DNA of 64,000 nucleotides, taken from the NCBI RefSeq assembly GCF_029227915.1, contig NC_079881.1, positions 9,796,001-9,860,000 on the forward strand. Direction: 5' to 3'. Below the pieces are notes generated by a model. The model was not told the DNA's origin. It saw only the letters and a program-made list of their open reading frames with translations, and searched no databases. Made by a program: the position numbers and the translations under genes. Positions 9,400 through 19,104 of this stretch are shown here, one piece after another. Source of the stretch: Hydractinia symbiolongicarpus. Taxonomy: Eukaryota > Cnidaria > Hydrozoa > Anthoathecata > Hydractiniidae. Position 1 is the stretch's first letter. The number at the start of each line of letters is the position of its first letter.

Positions 9400-9925
9400 G
9401 ATTCCGTAGTGTAGTGGTTATCACGTGCGCTTTACACGCGCAAGGTCCCCGGTTCGAGCCCGGGCGGAATCATTGATGTTTCCGCGAAGCGAACCTCGGA
9501 AGATCCTCTGTAGGTTCCATGGTGTAATGGTTAGCACTCAGGACTCTGAATCCTACGATCCAAGTTCAAGTCTCGGTGGAACCTGTGCCGTTATTTGTGC
9601 CTCGGAAGCACCTATTGGGCGTTTGGAGGCAACGGCACTTCAAATATTTTAGTCATTTGCAAGAAGACATTGTAATAACAACGTTCTTCTGAAATGCATC
9701 GGATTAGGGCAAAGTGCCTTGTTGGCGCAGTAGGCAGCGCGTCAGTCTCATAATCTGAAGGTTGAGAGTTCGATCCTCACACAGAGCAAGGCTTTTAAAA
9801 GCCGCAGTAAATCAAATGTTTGACGCCTATTACAAAACTAGCAACTCAACAATGATTCCGCCCGAGCTCGAACCGGGAACCTTGCGCGTGTGAAGCGCAC
9901 GTGATAACCGCTACACTACGTAATC
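9400..9925. tRNA. Unit 16: Val-TAC(+), Gln-CTG(+), Met-CAT(+, A70), Val-CAC(-)
   Basis: Val(+) 9400-9472, Gln 9513-9584, Met 9716-9788, Val(-) 9853-9925. Gln has CCTACGATCCAAG. Met has C3:A70. Val(-) has A5:G68. Confidence 0.88.
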
Positions 9926-10016
9926 CAATGAATTTTGGAACCTATGACGAAGGAAAGCAATACAAGGCTAAAATAGCTAGAGAAAAAAGCAAAAACATGT
10001 CGCTTGTTAGTTGCCA

Positions 10017-10541
10017 GATTCCGTAGTGTAGTGGTTATCACGTGCGCTTTACACGCGCAAGGTCCCCGGTTCGAGCCCAGGCGGAATCATTGATGTTTCC
10101 GCGAAGCGAACCTCGGAAGAGCCTCTGTAGGTTCCATGGTGTAATGGTTAGCACTCAGGACTCTGAATCTTGCGATCCGAGTTCAAGTCTCGGTGGACCC
10201 TGTGCCGTTATTTGTGCCTCGGAAGCACCTATTGGGCGTTTGGAAGCAACGGCACTTCAAATATTTTAGTCATTTGCAAAAAGACATTGTAATAACAACG
10301 TTCTTCTGAAATGCATCGGATTAGGGCACAGTGCCTTGTTAGCGCAGTAGGCAGCGCGTCAGTCTCATAATCTGAAGGTCGTGAGTTCGATCCTCACACA
10401 GGGCAAGGCTTTTAAAAGCCGCAGTGAATCAAATGTTTGACGCCTATTACAAAACTAGCAACTCAACAATGATTCCGCCCGGGCTCGAACCGGGACCTTG
10501 CGCGTGTGAAGCGCACGTGATAACCGCTACACTACGGAATC
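10017..10541. tRNA. Unit 17: Val-TAC(+), Gln-CTG(+), Met-CAT(+), Val-CAC(-)
   Basis: Val(+) 10017-10089, Gln 10130-10201, Met 10333-10405, Val(-) 10470-10541. Val(+) has a T-stem change (GCCCAGGCGG). Gln has U3:C70. Val(-) is 72 nt. Confidence 0.9.
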
Positions 10542-10632
10542 CAATGAATTTTGTAACCTATGACGAAGGAAAGCAATACCAGGCTAAAATAGCTAGAGAA
10601 AAAAGCAAAAACATGTCGCTTGTTAGTTGCCA

Positions 10633-11158
10633 GATTCCGTAGTGTAGTGGTTATCACGTGCGCTTTACACGCGCAAGGTCCCCGGTTCGAGCCTGGGCGG
10701 AATCATTGATGTTTTCGCGAAGCGAACCTTGGAAGAGCCTCTGTAGGTTCCATGGTGTAATGGTTAGCACTCAGGACTCTGAATCCTGCGATCCGAGTTC
10801 AAGTCTCGGTGGAACCTGTGCCGTTATTTGTGCCTCGGAAGCACCTATTGGGCGTTTGGAAGCAACGGCACTTCAAATATTTTAGTCATTTGCAAGAAGA
10901 CATTGTAATAACAACGTTCTTCTGAAATGCATCGGATTAGGGCACAGTGCCTTGTTAGTGCAGTAGGCAGCGCATCAGTCTCATAATCTGAAGGTCAAGA
11001 GTTCGATCCTCACACAGGGCAAGGCTTGTAAAAGCCGCAGTGAATCAAATGTTTGACGCCTATTACAAAACTAGCAACTCAACAATGATTCCGCCCGAGC
11101 ACGAACCGGGAACCTTGCGCGTGTGAAGCGCACGTGATAACCGCTACACTACGTAATC
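10633..11158. tRNA. Unit 18: Val-TAC(+), Gln-CTG(+), Met-CAT(+), Val-CAC(-)
   Basis: Val(+) 10633-10705, Gln 10746-10817, Met 10949-11021, Val(-) 11086-11158. The T-run after Met is broken (CTTGTAAAAG). Val(-) has T loop TTCGTGC and A5:G68. Confidence 0.9.
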
Positions 11159-11249
11159 CAATGAATTTTGGAACCTATGACGAAGGAAAGCAATACGAGG
11201 CTAAAATAGCTAGAGAAAAAAGCAAAAACATGTCGCTTGTTAGTTGCCA

Positions 11250-11774
11250 GATTCCGTAGTGTAGTGGTTATCACGTGCGCTTTACACGCGCAAGGTCCCC
11301 GGTTCGAGCCCGGGCGGAATCATTGATGTTTCCGCGAAGCGAACCTTGGAAGAGCCTCTGTAGGTTCCATGGTGTAATGGTTAGCACTCAGGACTCTGAA
11401 TCTGGCGATCCGAGTTCAAGTCTCGGTGGACCCTGTGCCGTTATTTGTGCCTTGGAAGCACCTATTGGGCGTTTGGAAGCAACGGCACTTCAAATATTTT
11501 AGTCATTTGCAAGAAGACATTGTAATAACAACGTTCTTCTGAAATGCATCGGATTAGGGCACAGTGCCTTGTTAGCGCAGTAGGCAGCGCCTTAGTCTCA
11601 TAATCTGAAGGTCGTGAGTTCGATCCTTACACAGGGCAAGGCTTTTAAAAGCCGCAGTGAATCAAATGTTTGACGCCTATTACAAAACTAGCAACTCAAC
11701 AATGATTCCGCCCGGGCTCGAACCGGGACCTTGCGCGTGTGAAGCGCACGTGATAACCGCTACACTACGGAATC
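11250..11774. tRNA. Unit 19: Val-TAC(+), Gln-CTG(+), Met-CAT(+), Val-CAC(-)
   Basis: Val(+) 11250-11322, Gln 11363-11434, Met 11566-11638, Val(-) 11703-11774. Gln has anticodon-stem TCTGG and U3:C70. Val(-) is 72 nt. Confidence 0.88.
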
Positions 11775-11865
11775 CAATGAATTTTGTAACCTATGACGAA
11801 GGAAAGCAATACCAGGCTAAAATAGCTAGAGAAAAAAGCAAAAACATGTCGCTTGTTAGTTGCCA

Positions 11866-12391
11866 GATTCCGTAGTGTAGTGGTTATCACGTGCGCTTTA
11901 CACGCGCAAGGTCCCCGGTTCGAGCCCGGGCGGAATCATTGATGTTTCCGCGAAGCGAACCTCGGAAGAGCCTCTGTAGGTTCCATGGTGTAATGGTTAG
12001 CACTCAGGACTCTGAGTCCTGCGATCCGAGTTCAAGTCTCGGTGGAACCTGTGCCGTTATTTGTGCCTCGGAAGCACCTATTGGGCGTTTGGAGGCAACG
12101 GCACTTCAAATATTTTAGTCATTTGCAAGAAGACATTGTAATAACAACGTTCTTCTGAAATGCATCGGATTAGGGCAAAGTGCCTTGTTGGCGCAGTAGG
12201 CAGCGCGTCAGTCTCATAATCTGAAGGTCGAGAGTTCGATCCTCACACAGAGCAAGGATTTTAAAAGCCGCAGTGAATCAAATGTTTGACGCCTATTACA
12301 AAACTAGCAACTCAACAATGATTCCGCCCGAGCTCGAACTGGGAACCTTGCGCGTGTGAAGCGCACGTGATAACCGCTACACTACGTAATC
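11866..12391. tRNA. Unit 20: Val-TAC(+), Gln-CTG(+), Met-CAT(+, A70), Val-CAC(-)
   Basis: Val(+) 11866-11938, Gln 11979-12050, Met 12182-12254, Val(-) 12319-12391. Gln has loop CTCTGAG (A38 to G). Met has C3:A70. Val(-) has A5:G68. Confidence 0.88.
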
Positions 12392-12482
12392 CAATGAATT
12401 TTGGAACCTATGACGAAGGAAAGCAATACAAGGCGAAAATAGCTAGAGAAAAAAGCAAAAACATGTCGCTTGTTAGTTGCCA

Positions 12483-13007
12483 GATTCCGTAGTGTAGTGG
12501 TTATCACGTGCGCTTTACACGCGCAAGGTCCCCGGTTCGAGCCCAGGCGGAATCATTGATGTTTCTGCGAAAAGAACCTCGGAAGAGCCTCTGTAGGTTC
12601 CATGGTGTAATGGTTAGCACTCAGGACTCTGAATCTTGCGATCCGAGTTCAAGTCTCGGTGGACCCTGTGCCGTTATTTGTGCCTCGGAAGCACCTATTG
12701 GGCGTTTGGAAGCAACGGCACTTCAAATATTTTAGTCATTTGCAAAAAGACATTGTAATAACAACGTTCTTCTGAAATGCATCGGATTAGGGCACAGTGC
12801 CTTGTTAGCGCAGTAGGCAGCGCGTCAGTCTCATAATCTGAAGGTCGTGAGTTCGATCCTCACACAGGGCAAGGCTTTTAAAAGCCGCAGTGAATAAAAT
12901 GTTTGACGCCTATTACAAAACTAGCAACTCAACAATGATTCCGCCCGGGCTCGAACCGGGACCTTGCGCGTGTAAAGCGCACGTGATAACCGCTACACTA
13001 CGGAATC
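12483..13007. tRNA. Unit 21: Val-TAC(+), Gln-CTG(+), Met-CAT(+), Val-TAC(-)
   Basis: Val(+) 12483-12555, Gln 12596-12667, Met 12799-12871, Val(-) 12936-13007. The minus-strand Val has loop TTTACAC, so it carries TAC where CAC is usual. It is the 72-nt form. Gln has U3:C70. Confidence 0.9.
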
Positions 13008-13098
13008 CAATGAATTTTGTAACCTATGACGAAGGAAAGCAATACCAGGCTAAAATAGCTAGAGAAAAAAGCAAAAACATGTCGCTTGTTAGTTGCCA

Positions 13099-13624
13099 GA
13101 TTCCGTAGTGTAGTGGTTATCACGTGCGCTTTACACACGCAAGGTCCCCGGTTCGAGCCTGGGCGGAATCATTGATGTTTTCGCGAAGCGAACCTTGGAA
13201 GAGCCACTGTAGGTTCCATGGTGTAATGGTTAGCACTCAGGACTCTGAATCCTGCGATCCGAGTTCAAGTCTCGGTGGAACCTGTGCCGTTATTTGTGCC
13301 TCGGAAGCACCTATTGGGCGTTTGGAAGCAACGGCACTTCAAATATTTTAGTCATTTGCAAGAAGACATTGTAATAACAACGTTCTTCTGAAATGCATCG
13401 GATTAGGGCACAGTGCCTTGTTAGTGCAGTAGGCAGCGCATCAGTCTCATAATCTGAAGGTCGAGAGTTCGATCCTCACACAGGGCAAGGCTTGTAAAAG
13501 CCGCAGTGAATCAAATGTTTGACGCCTATTACAAAACTAGCAACTCAACAATGATTCCGCCCGAGCACGAACCGGGAACCTTGCGCGTGTGAAGCGCACG
13601 TGATAACCGCTACACTACGTAATC
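13099..13624. tRNA. Unit 22: Val-TAC(+), Gln-CTG(+), Met-CAT(+), Val-CAC(-)
   Basis: Val(+) 13099-13171, Gln 13212-13283, Met 13415-13487, Val(-) 13552-13624. Val(+) has C31:A39 in the anticodon stem. The post-Met T-run is broken. Val(-) has A5:G68. Confidence 0.88.
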
Positions 13625-13828
13625 CAATGAATTGTGGAACCTATGACGAAGGAAAGCAATACAAGGCTAAAATAGCTAGAGAAAAAAGCAAAAACATGTC
13701 GCTTGTTAGTTGCCAGATTCTGTAGTGTAGTGGTTATCACGTGCGCTTTACACGCGCAAGGTCCCCGGTTCGAGCCCGGGCGGAATCATTGATGTTTCCG
13801 CGAAGCGAACCTCGGAAGAGCCTCTGTA

Positions 13829-13900
13829 GGTTCCATGGTGTAATGGTTAGCACTCAGGACTCCGAATCTTGGGATCCGAGTTCAAGTCTCGGTGGAACCT
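13829..13900 (+). tRNA. tRNA-Gln body with CCG (Arg) anticodon, unit 23
   Basis: Loop CTCCGAA in place of CTCTGAA gives anticodon CCG, which would read CGG (Arg). The acceptor, D arm and T arm remain Gln-type. The stem is CAGGA/TCTTG and position 44 changes from C to G. Which amino acid it would accept cannot be told from sequence; it may be inactive. Confidence 0.85.
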
Positions 13901-13970
13901 GTGCCGTTATTTGTTCCTCGGAAGCACCTATTGGGCGTTTGGAAGCAACGGCACTTCAAATATTTTAGTC

Positions 13971-13991
13971 ATTATTATTATTATTATTATT
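13971..13991. repeat. (ATT)n microsatellite tail of the LINE
   Basis: Seven ATT repeats at the 3' end of the element (minus-strand reading AAT), at the junction with array sequence GTCATT. Confidence 0.85.
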
Positions 13992-14399
13992 TAAGAATAT
14001 TTATACAGGATGTGCACTTCAATATAAAAATATTGCTATTAATATGCGTCCTGTTTAAAAGCTAAAATGTAAGAATAATCAATTAAAATTAGTTAAATAT
14101 ATTATACAATAAAATAAAATGAAAAGATCGTTGGTAAAAAGCATGACAAAAATTTGAAATAAAAAGAGACGGTTCGACTAAAACACTACGTAAAGAGATG
14201 TCACCAGCGTGGTAAGGCAAACAAACGAGCCACCAAGTACCATATGTTCAAGAAACATTTGCCAACGTGATGAACATAGGCCACTAAAAGAAGACTCCTG
14301 GAAAGTAATGTAAAGTATGTCTATTACAGACAAAAATTACAATGCAAGCACCGACCTCGTTTCGAAGAATAATAGTGTAGATCCTGGAAACGAGGTTGG
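13974..14399 (-). other. LINE 3' UTR
   Basis: AT-rich, non-coding sequence between the stop codon and the (ATT)n end of the element. It has no tRNA similarity. A 14-bp inverted repeat (14350-14363 with 14387-14400, one G:T pair) lies directly after the stop codon. Confidence 0.75.
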
Positions 14400-14400
14400 T
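14350..14400 (-). other. Stem-loop just downstream of the LINE stop codon
   Basis: The arms ACCGACCTCGTTTC and GAAACGAGGTTGGT (plus-strand reading) can pair over 14 bp with one wobble around a 23-nt loop. Some L2-type elements use a 3' stem-loop for template recognition. That this one does so is only a guess, since it sits near the stop and not at the 3' terminus. Confidence 0.5.
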
Positions 14401-17400
14401 CAAGCATGATAGTGCTCGGAAACAAGTTTCTTAAAAACCAAAAAACTCTCCTCTTGCCTTATTTTTATAGGCAAGGAATTGTATAATTTCACTCCCATGG
14501 AGAAAAAACCAGACGTAGCGAACTTCAGCTTAGTAACAGGAACGTGGAGCAGAAATCCGCTATTTCTGGTTGCTCTTCCGTGTGTGTGGATCTTAAAATA
14601 ATCAGTATAACTTTCACAAATTTCATTTGTCAGACATTTTTTCACCAGTATCACTGCATGTTTATGTATTTCGTGGATCACCGTAGGTTGTTTCTCTACC
14701 ACTATTTTTGCTGTAAGTCTATCGATACTTTGCAGCTTGTTCAGTTGCGTGCGATTTAAATTCAGATTAACAGCACAATTATACGTAATGCAAGGTAACA
14801 CCATTCCCGTGTATGCCTTCAGTTTAGCTAATGGTGTCAACATCTTCGAGATGGAGTTCATCAAACGTAGTTTGCCACAGGTTTTTCTGTACATTCGATT
14901 GAAATTGCTGTTCAGTGATAAGGTGTTGTCGAGGATTGTTCCTAGGTACTTGTATTCTTTGGTGGCTGGAATAGGTGTTTCGTTGTAGTACAATGACAAT
15001 TCATCTCCCCATTTGGTCAGTTTTTTAGATGTACCGAATAACATTGACTCTGACTTGCCTTTTTTCAGGTTGATGACAAGACCATTTTCTTCAAAATACG
15101 AAGATACATTTTTCAAGTCGTTGTTTAATAGATTTTCAATAATACATTTGTTTGCTCCCGCTATGTATATGACTGTGTCGTCAGCAAATTCGATGTCGAT
15201 TGAATTTTGTAAACATTCATTGAAGTCATTGAAATACACCAGAAAGAGTAACGGTCCTAGTATTGACCCCTGAGGCACTCCACATGTCACACTCATCAAG
15301 TCAGATTTGGAATTTTCAACTACACACATTTGTTTTCTATTAAAAAGGTAGTCACTAAACCATTCGTGAGTTGTACCATTTATACCATATGATGATAACT
15401 TTTCTAGAAGAGCTGGATGGTTGAGCGTATCGAATGCTTTTGAAAGATCGATATACAGCACACCGACTAGGTTACCATTATCAACTTCTTTACGGATACT
15501 ATCAGCTAGTAAAATTGTTGCGAGCTCTGTGGATCTGCGTCTTCTGTATCCAAACTGGTGTTCTGATAAAAGCTTGTGATTTTCCAGATAATCGATAAGT
15601 TGTTTGTGTACAGCTTTTTCCAGTATTTTGGACAGAACAGGTAATACAGATATTGGGCGGAAATTACCACAATCTTTTGTGTCGCCTCCTTTGTAAATTG
15701 GAGTTACTTTGGCAATTTTCCATTCTGTTGGGACCGTAGCAGTTTGTAGCGATAGATTAATGATATGCGCAAGGGGGCCTGACAGAACTGTCGCTGCATC
15801 TTTCAAAATACCCGGTGGCAGATTATCCCATCCAGCAGCTTTTTTACGTTTCAACGATTGTAATTCTCTTTCTACAAACAGTTTGCTAACGTATTCAAAC
15901 TTAAAGGTTTTGTCAGTTCTGCGGTCGTACTGCTTAGGTTTCTTCCAGATGAAATTTTGCAATGGAAATGCAGCTTGTTTGAGTTTTTCTGCAACAGTAG
16001 AATAGTAATAACAAAAACTTTTTGCTCTTGCAGTGTTTCTGGAACTATCGCTTGACGTAGTTTGTTGTGATTTTTTCGGATTTTTCGGAGGTAGGATTTC
16101 TTTTAAACACTTCCAGAATTTTGCAGGATTTCTACAATTCTCAGAAAGTAAATCACTATGATACTTCTGTCTAGCATATTTTATTCTGTTGTTACAACGA
16201 TTTTTTAATGTTTTATATGCAGACCAGTCAGATCCCTTGTTGGATTTTCTCGCTTTACGGAGAAGCTGGTCTCGAGTGTTCATGTCTTTCTTGATGTCAT
16301 TTGGTAACCAAGGGCAACGTTTACCTTTCACCCGTTTTTCAATGATTGGAGCGTGTTTATCTAATATCGGAAAAAGAATCTGTTTAAAGTAAAGCCAAGC
16401 CGCATTAACATTTGTGATCATATACAAACGGGACCAGTCACGTGATCGTAGGTCTTCCTGAAAATCTTCGTGGTTGTATTTCGCATAATTTCTGCATTTG
16501 ATAGTGCGATGTGAAATTTTATTATGATTAATTTTTCTGACACATAAAACACAATCGTGATCGCTCAAACTTAATGGGATGACGTCCGTAACTTTTACAT
16601 TTGATCTTTTGTTGGTCAATATAACATCGATTAGCGTTTTGGTTTCAGCTGTAATTCGTGTTGCTTTTTCAACTATTTGATAAAATCCCTGAGACGTAAT
16701 TATCTCTTTTAGTTCTTTATTAGAAGATTTAACGTTGTAATTCGCGTTTATGTCACCCAAGAGAAACGTTTCCATGGAGAGAGTATTCACTTTGATTAAC
16801 ATGTCCTTGAAAAACTTGTTAAAATCTTTTGGTAAGTAGTTTGATGAATCAGGGGGTCGATATATACACCCTACAAGAAAATTTTTTCCTTTAAAAATGA
16901 TGACCTCAATCCATATGCACTCTACGTTGTCCTTTTCTAGATCTGCTCGTCGTTTCCACTTTAAATCATCAGAAATATATATCGCTACTCCACCTCCTTC
17001 ACCTTTAGTACGGTTTTTGTAGATAAATTGGTACCCCGGCATTTCGTATAAGTTTTCATTGTCATAACAACTGTCGGATTTTATGTGAGTTTCTGATAAG
17101 GTTATGATAGTATTTTCGGTTGAAAAAAGTGCTTGTAAATTTTCTCGGTTATAAAATAATCCTCTAATGTTTTGGTGTATTAACTTGATTCCACGGGAGT
17201 TCAGTATTTCATCTAATGCCGGTCCTGGGCAACTCTCAATATCTCCACAAATTAACATCAATAAGAGAAGCAAACTTTTTCTCCGTATACGAAAGTAAAA
17301 TTTAGGTGATGATGAGACAAATATGCTTGAGTAAATAAAAGTTTCTTTTGGTTCTATATACCTTCCATCTTTAGCGATTGTAACACTCACTCCATCCGGT

Positions 17401-17501
17401 CTACAGAAACTTGGTTTTCTCACCAAAAGAGAAAGATGTAAAAATATCAAAATAAATCCGTAGAAAGCTACTCTCGATACGTCCGTCTTCGTCGCTGCCA
17501 T
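14400..17501 (-). CDS. LINE ORF: apurinic-type endonuclease and reverse transcriptase
   Basis: 1033 codons from the ATG at 17501, ending in TGA, with no frameshift or internal stop. An in-frame ATG at 17525 would add eight residues, but those codons come from the array flank and junction, so I chose the internal start. Residues 11-27 are hydrophobic. Residues 77-94 form a leucine-rich stretch ending GDIESCPGP, like a 2A ribosome-skipping motif but with C in place of the usual N. The endonuclease spans about 105-320, with NIRG (111-114), catalytic-type E137, YRPP (214-217), GDIN with D250 and N252, and SDH (313-315). The reverse transcriptase includes NFRPIS (613-618), YIDLSKAFD with D685, GVPQGS (741-746), FADD (772-775) and YKYLG (850-854). 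All catalytic signatures are present. The protein would nick target DNA and copy the element RNA at the nick. I saw no separate ORF1 or zinc knuckle. Confidence 0.93.
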   Translation of the reverse strand: MAATKTDVSRVAFYGFILIFLHLSLLVRKPSFCRPDGVSVTIAKDGRYIEPKETFIYSSIFVSSSPKFYFRIRRKSLLLLLMLICGDIESCPGPALDEILNSRGIKLIHQNIRGLFYNRENLQALFSTENTIITLSETHIKSDSCYDNENLYEMPGYQFIYKNRTKGEGGGVAIYISDDLKWKRRADLEKDNVECIWIEVIIFKGKNFLVGCIYRPPDSSNYLPKDFNKFFKDMLIKVNTLSMETFLLGDINANYNVKSSNKELKEIITSQGFYQIVEKATRITAETKTLIDVILTNKRSNVKVTDVIPLSLSDHDCVLCVRKINHNKISHRTIKCRNYAKYNHEDFQEDLRSRDWSRLYMITNVNAAWLYFKQILFPILDKHAPIIEKRVKGKRCPWLPNDIKKDMNTRDQLLRKARKSNKGSDWSAYKTLKNRCNNRIKYARQKYHSDLLSENCRNPAKFWKCLKEILPPKNPKKSQQTTSSDSSRNTARAKSFCYYYSTVAEKLKQAAFPLQNFIWKKPKQYDRRTDKTFKFEYVSKLFVERELQSLKRKKAAGWDNLPPGILKDAATVLSGPLAHIINLSLQTATVPTEWKIAKVTPIYKGGDTKDCGNFRPISVLPVLSKILEKAVHKQLIDYLENHKLLSEHQFGYRRRRSTELATILLADSIRKEVDNGNLVGVLYIDLSKAFDTLNHPALLEKLSSYGINGTTHEWFSDYLFNRKQMCVVENSKSDLMSVTCGVPQGSILGPLLFLVYFNDFNECLQNSIDIEFADDTVIYIAGANKCIIENLLNNDLKNVSSYFEENGLVINLKKGKSESMLFGTSKKLTKWGDELSLYYNETPIPATKEYKYLGTILDNTLSLNSNFNRMYRKTCGKLRLMNSISKMLTPLAKLKAYTGMVLPCITYNCAVNLNLNRTQLNKLQSIDRLTAKIVVEKQPTVIHEIHKHAVILVKKCLTNEICESYTDYFKIHTHGRATRNSGFLLHVPVTKLKFATSGFFSMGVKLYNSLPIKIRQEESFLVFKKLVSEHYHA

Positions 17502-17871
17502 CTTTAGTATTTTGCAAGAAGACATTGTAATAACAACGTTCTTCTGAAATGCATCGGATTAGGGCACAGTGCCTTGTTAGCGCAGTAGGCAGCGCGTCAG
17601 TCTCATAATCTGAAGGTCGTGAGTTCGATCCTCACACAGGGCAAGGCTTTTAAAAGCCGCAGTGAATCAAATGTTTGACGCCTATTACAAAACTAGCAAC
17701 TCGACAATGATTCCGCCCGAGCTCGAACCGGGGACCTTGCGCGTGTGAAGCGCACGTGATAACCGCTACACTACGTAATCCAATGAATTTTGGAACCTAT
17801 GACGAAGGAAAGCAATACAAGGCTAAAATAGCTAGAGAAAAAAGCAAAAACATGTCGCTTGTTAGTTGCCA

Positions 17872-18397
17872 GATTCCGTAGTGTAGTGGTTATCACGTGC
17901 GCTTTACACGCGCAAGGTCCCCGGTTCGATCCCGGGCGGAATCATTGATGTTTCCGCGAAGCGAACCTCGGAAGAGCCTCTGTAGGTTCCATGGTGTAAT
18001 AGTTAGCACTCAGGACTCTGAATCCTGCGATCCGAGTTCAAGTCTCGGTGGAACCTGTGCCGTTATTTGTGCCTCGGAAGCACCTATTGGGCGTTTGGAA
18101 GCAACGGCACTTCAAATATTTTAGTCATTTGCAAGAAGACATTGTAATAACAACGTTCTTCTGAAATGCATCGGATTAGGGCACAGTGCCTTGTTAGCGC
18201 AGTAGGCAGCGCGTCAGTCTCATAATCTGAAGGTCGTGAGTTCGATCCTCACACAGGGCAAGGCTTTTAAAAGCCGCAGTGAATCAAATGTTTGACGCCT
18301 AATACAAAACTAGCAACTCAACAATGATTCCGCCCGAGCTCGAACCGGGGACCTTGCGCGTGTGAAGCGCACGTGATAACCGCTACACTACGTAATC
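17872..18397. tRNA. Unit 24: Val-TAC(+), Gln-CTG(+), Met-CAT(+), Val-CAC(-)
   Basis: Val(+) 17872-17944, Gln 17985-18056, Met 18188-18260, Val(-) 18325-18397. Val(+) has T loop TTCGATC. Gln has TAATAGTTAGC in the D arm. Val(-) has A5:G68. The divergent spacer is one base short. Confidence 0.92.
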
Positions 18398-18487
18398 CAA
18401 TGAATTTGGAACCTATGACGAAGGAAAGCAATACAAGGCTAAAATAGCTAGAGAAAAAAGCACAAACATGTCGCTTGTTAGTTGCCA

Positions 18488-19013
18488 GATTCCGTAGTGT
18501 AGTGGTTATCACGTGCGCTTTACACGCGCAAGGTCCCCGGTTCGATCCCGGGCGGAATCATTGATGTTTCCGCGAAGCGAACCTCGGAAGAGCCTCTGTA
18601 GGTTCCATGGTGTAATGGTTAGCACTCAGGACTCTGAATCTTGCGGTCCGAGTTCAAGTCTCGGTGGAACCTGTGCCGTTATTTGTCCCTCGGAAGCACT
18701 TATTGGGCGTTTGGAAGCAACGGCACTTCAAATATTTTAGTCATTTGCAAGAAGACATTGTAATAACAATGTTCTTCTGAAATGCATCGGAATAGGGCAT
18801 AGGGCCTTGTTAGCGCAGTAGGCAGCGCGTCAGTCTCATAATCTGAAGGTCGTGAGTTTGATCCTCACACAGGGCAAGGCTTTTAAAAGCCGCAGTGAAT
18901 CAAATGTTTGACGCCTATTACAAAACTAGCAACTCAACAAGGATTCCGCCCGAGCTCGAACCGGGGACCTTGCGCGTGTGAGGCGCACGGGATAACCGCT
19001 ACACTACGTAATC
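18488..19013. tRNA. Unit 25: Val-TAC(+), Gln-CTG(+), Met-CAT(+), Val-CAC(-)
   Basis: Val(+) 18488-18560, Gln 18601-18672, Met 18804-18876, Val(-) 18941-19013. Met has T loop TTTGATC. Val(-) has discriminator C, loop CTCACAC, a CCCGTGC change and A5:G68. Confidence 0.88.
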
Positions 19014-19104
19014 CAATGAATTTTGGAACCTATGACGAAGGAAAGCAATACAAGGCTAAAATAACTAGAGAAAAAAGCAAAAACATGTCGCTTGTTAGTT
19101 GCCA

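Larger units (their letters stand above)
1..13973. repeat. tRNA tandem array, left segment (units 0 to 23)
   Basis: Head-to-tail copies of a unit of about 617 bp, each carrying Val(+), Gln(+), Met(+) and Val(-). The segment begins inside a Val(-) gene and stops where the LINE enters unit 23. Unit length alternates 616/617 because one base is missing from the V-loop/T-arm region of every second Val(-). From about 5 kb the order is largely an alternation of two unit types with a 1233-bp period. No protein gene is supported here. The 75-, 72- and 88-codon open frames that recur are readings through tRNA genes. Confidence 0.97.
13974..17512 (-). mobile_element. LINE retrotransposon, L2/CR1/jockey-like, inserted in tRNA unit 23
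   Basis: A net insertion of 3539 bp relative to other copies of the same unit. Read on the minus strand it has almost no 5' UTR, one long open frame (14400-17501), a 3' UTR of about 425 bp and a short (AAT)n tail that is (ATT)n on the plus strand at 13971-13991. A microsatellite-like 3' end is usual for L2/CR1 elements. Only two T bases at the junction are ambiguous, so no clear target-site duplication is visible. The target lies in the spacer between the Gln terminator and Met, so no tRNA gene is cut. The frame is intact, suggesting a fairly recent insertion; the 5' end could still be truncated just before the ATG. Confidence 0.9.
13716..17780. tRNA. Unit 23, split by LINE: Val-TAC(+), Gln-type CCG(+), Met-CAT(+), Val-CAC(-)
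   Basis: Val(+) 13716-13788, Gln-type CCG 13829-13900, then the LINE 13974-17512, Met 17571-17643, Val(-) 17708-17780. Val(+) has GATTCTG (U6:G67 wobble), shared only with unit 98. Val(-) has A5:G68. Removing the LINE leaves a normal 617-bp unit. Confidence 0.9.

Noticed and set aside
14544-16392. Plus-strand open frames of 67-98 codons inside the LINE
   Set aside because: They are antisense shadows of the long reverse transcriptase frame and show no recognisable domain.
13965-17520. Target-site duplication flanking the LINE
   Set aside because: Comparison with the uninterrupted spacer leaves only two ambiguous T bases at the junction, too short to call.
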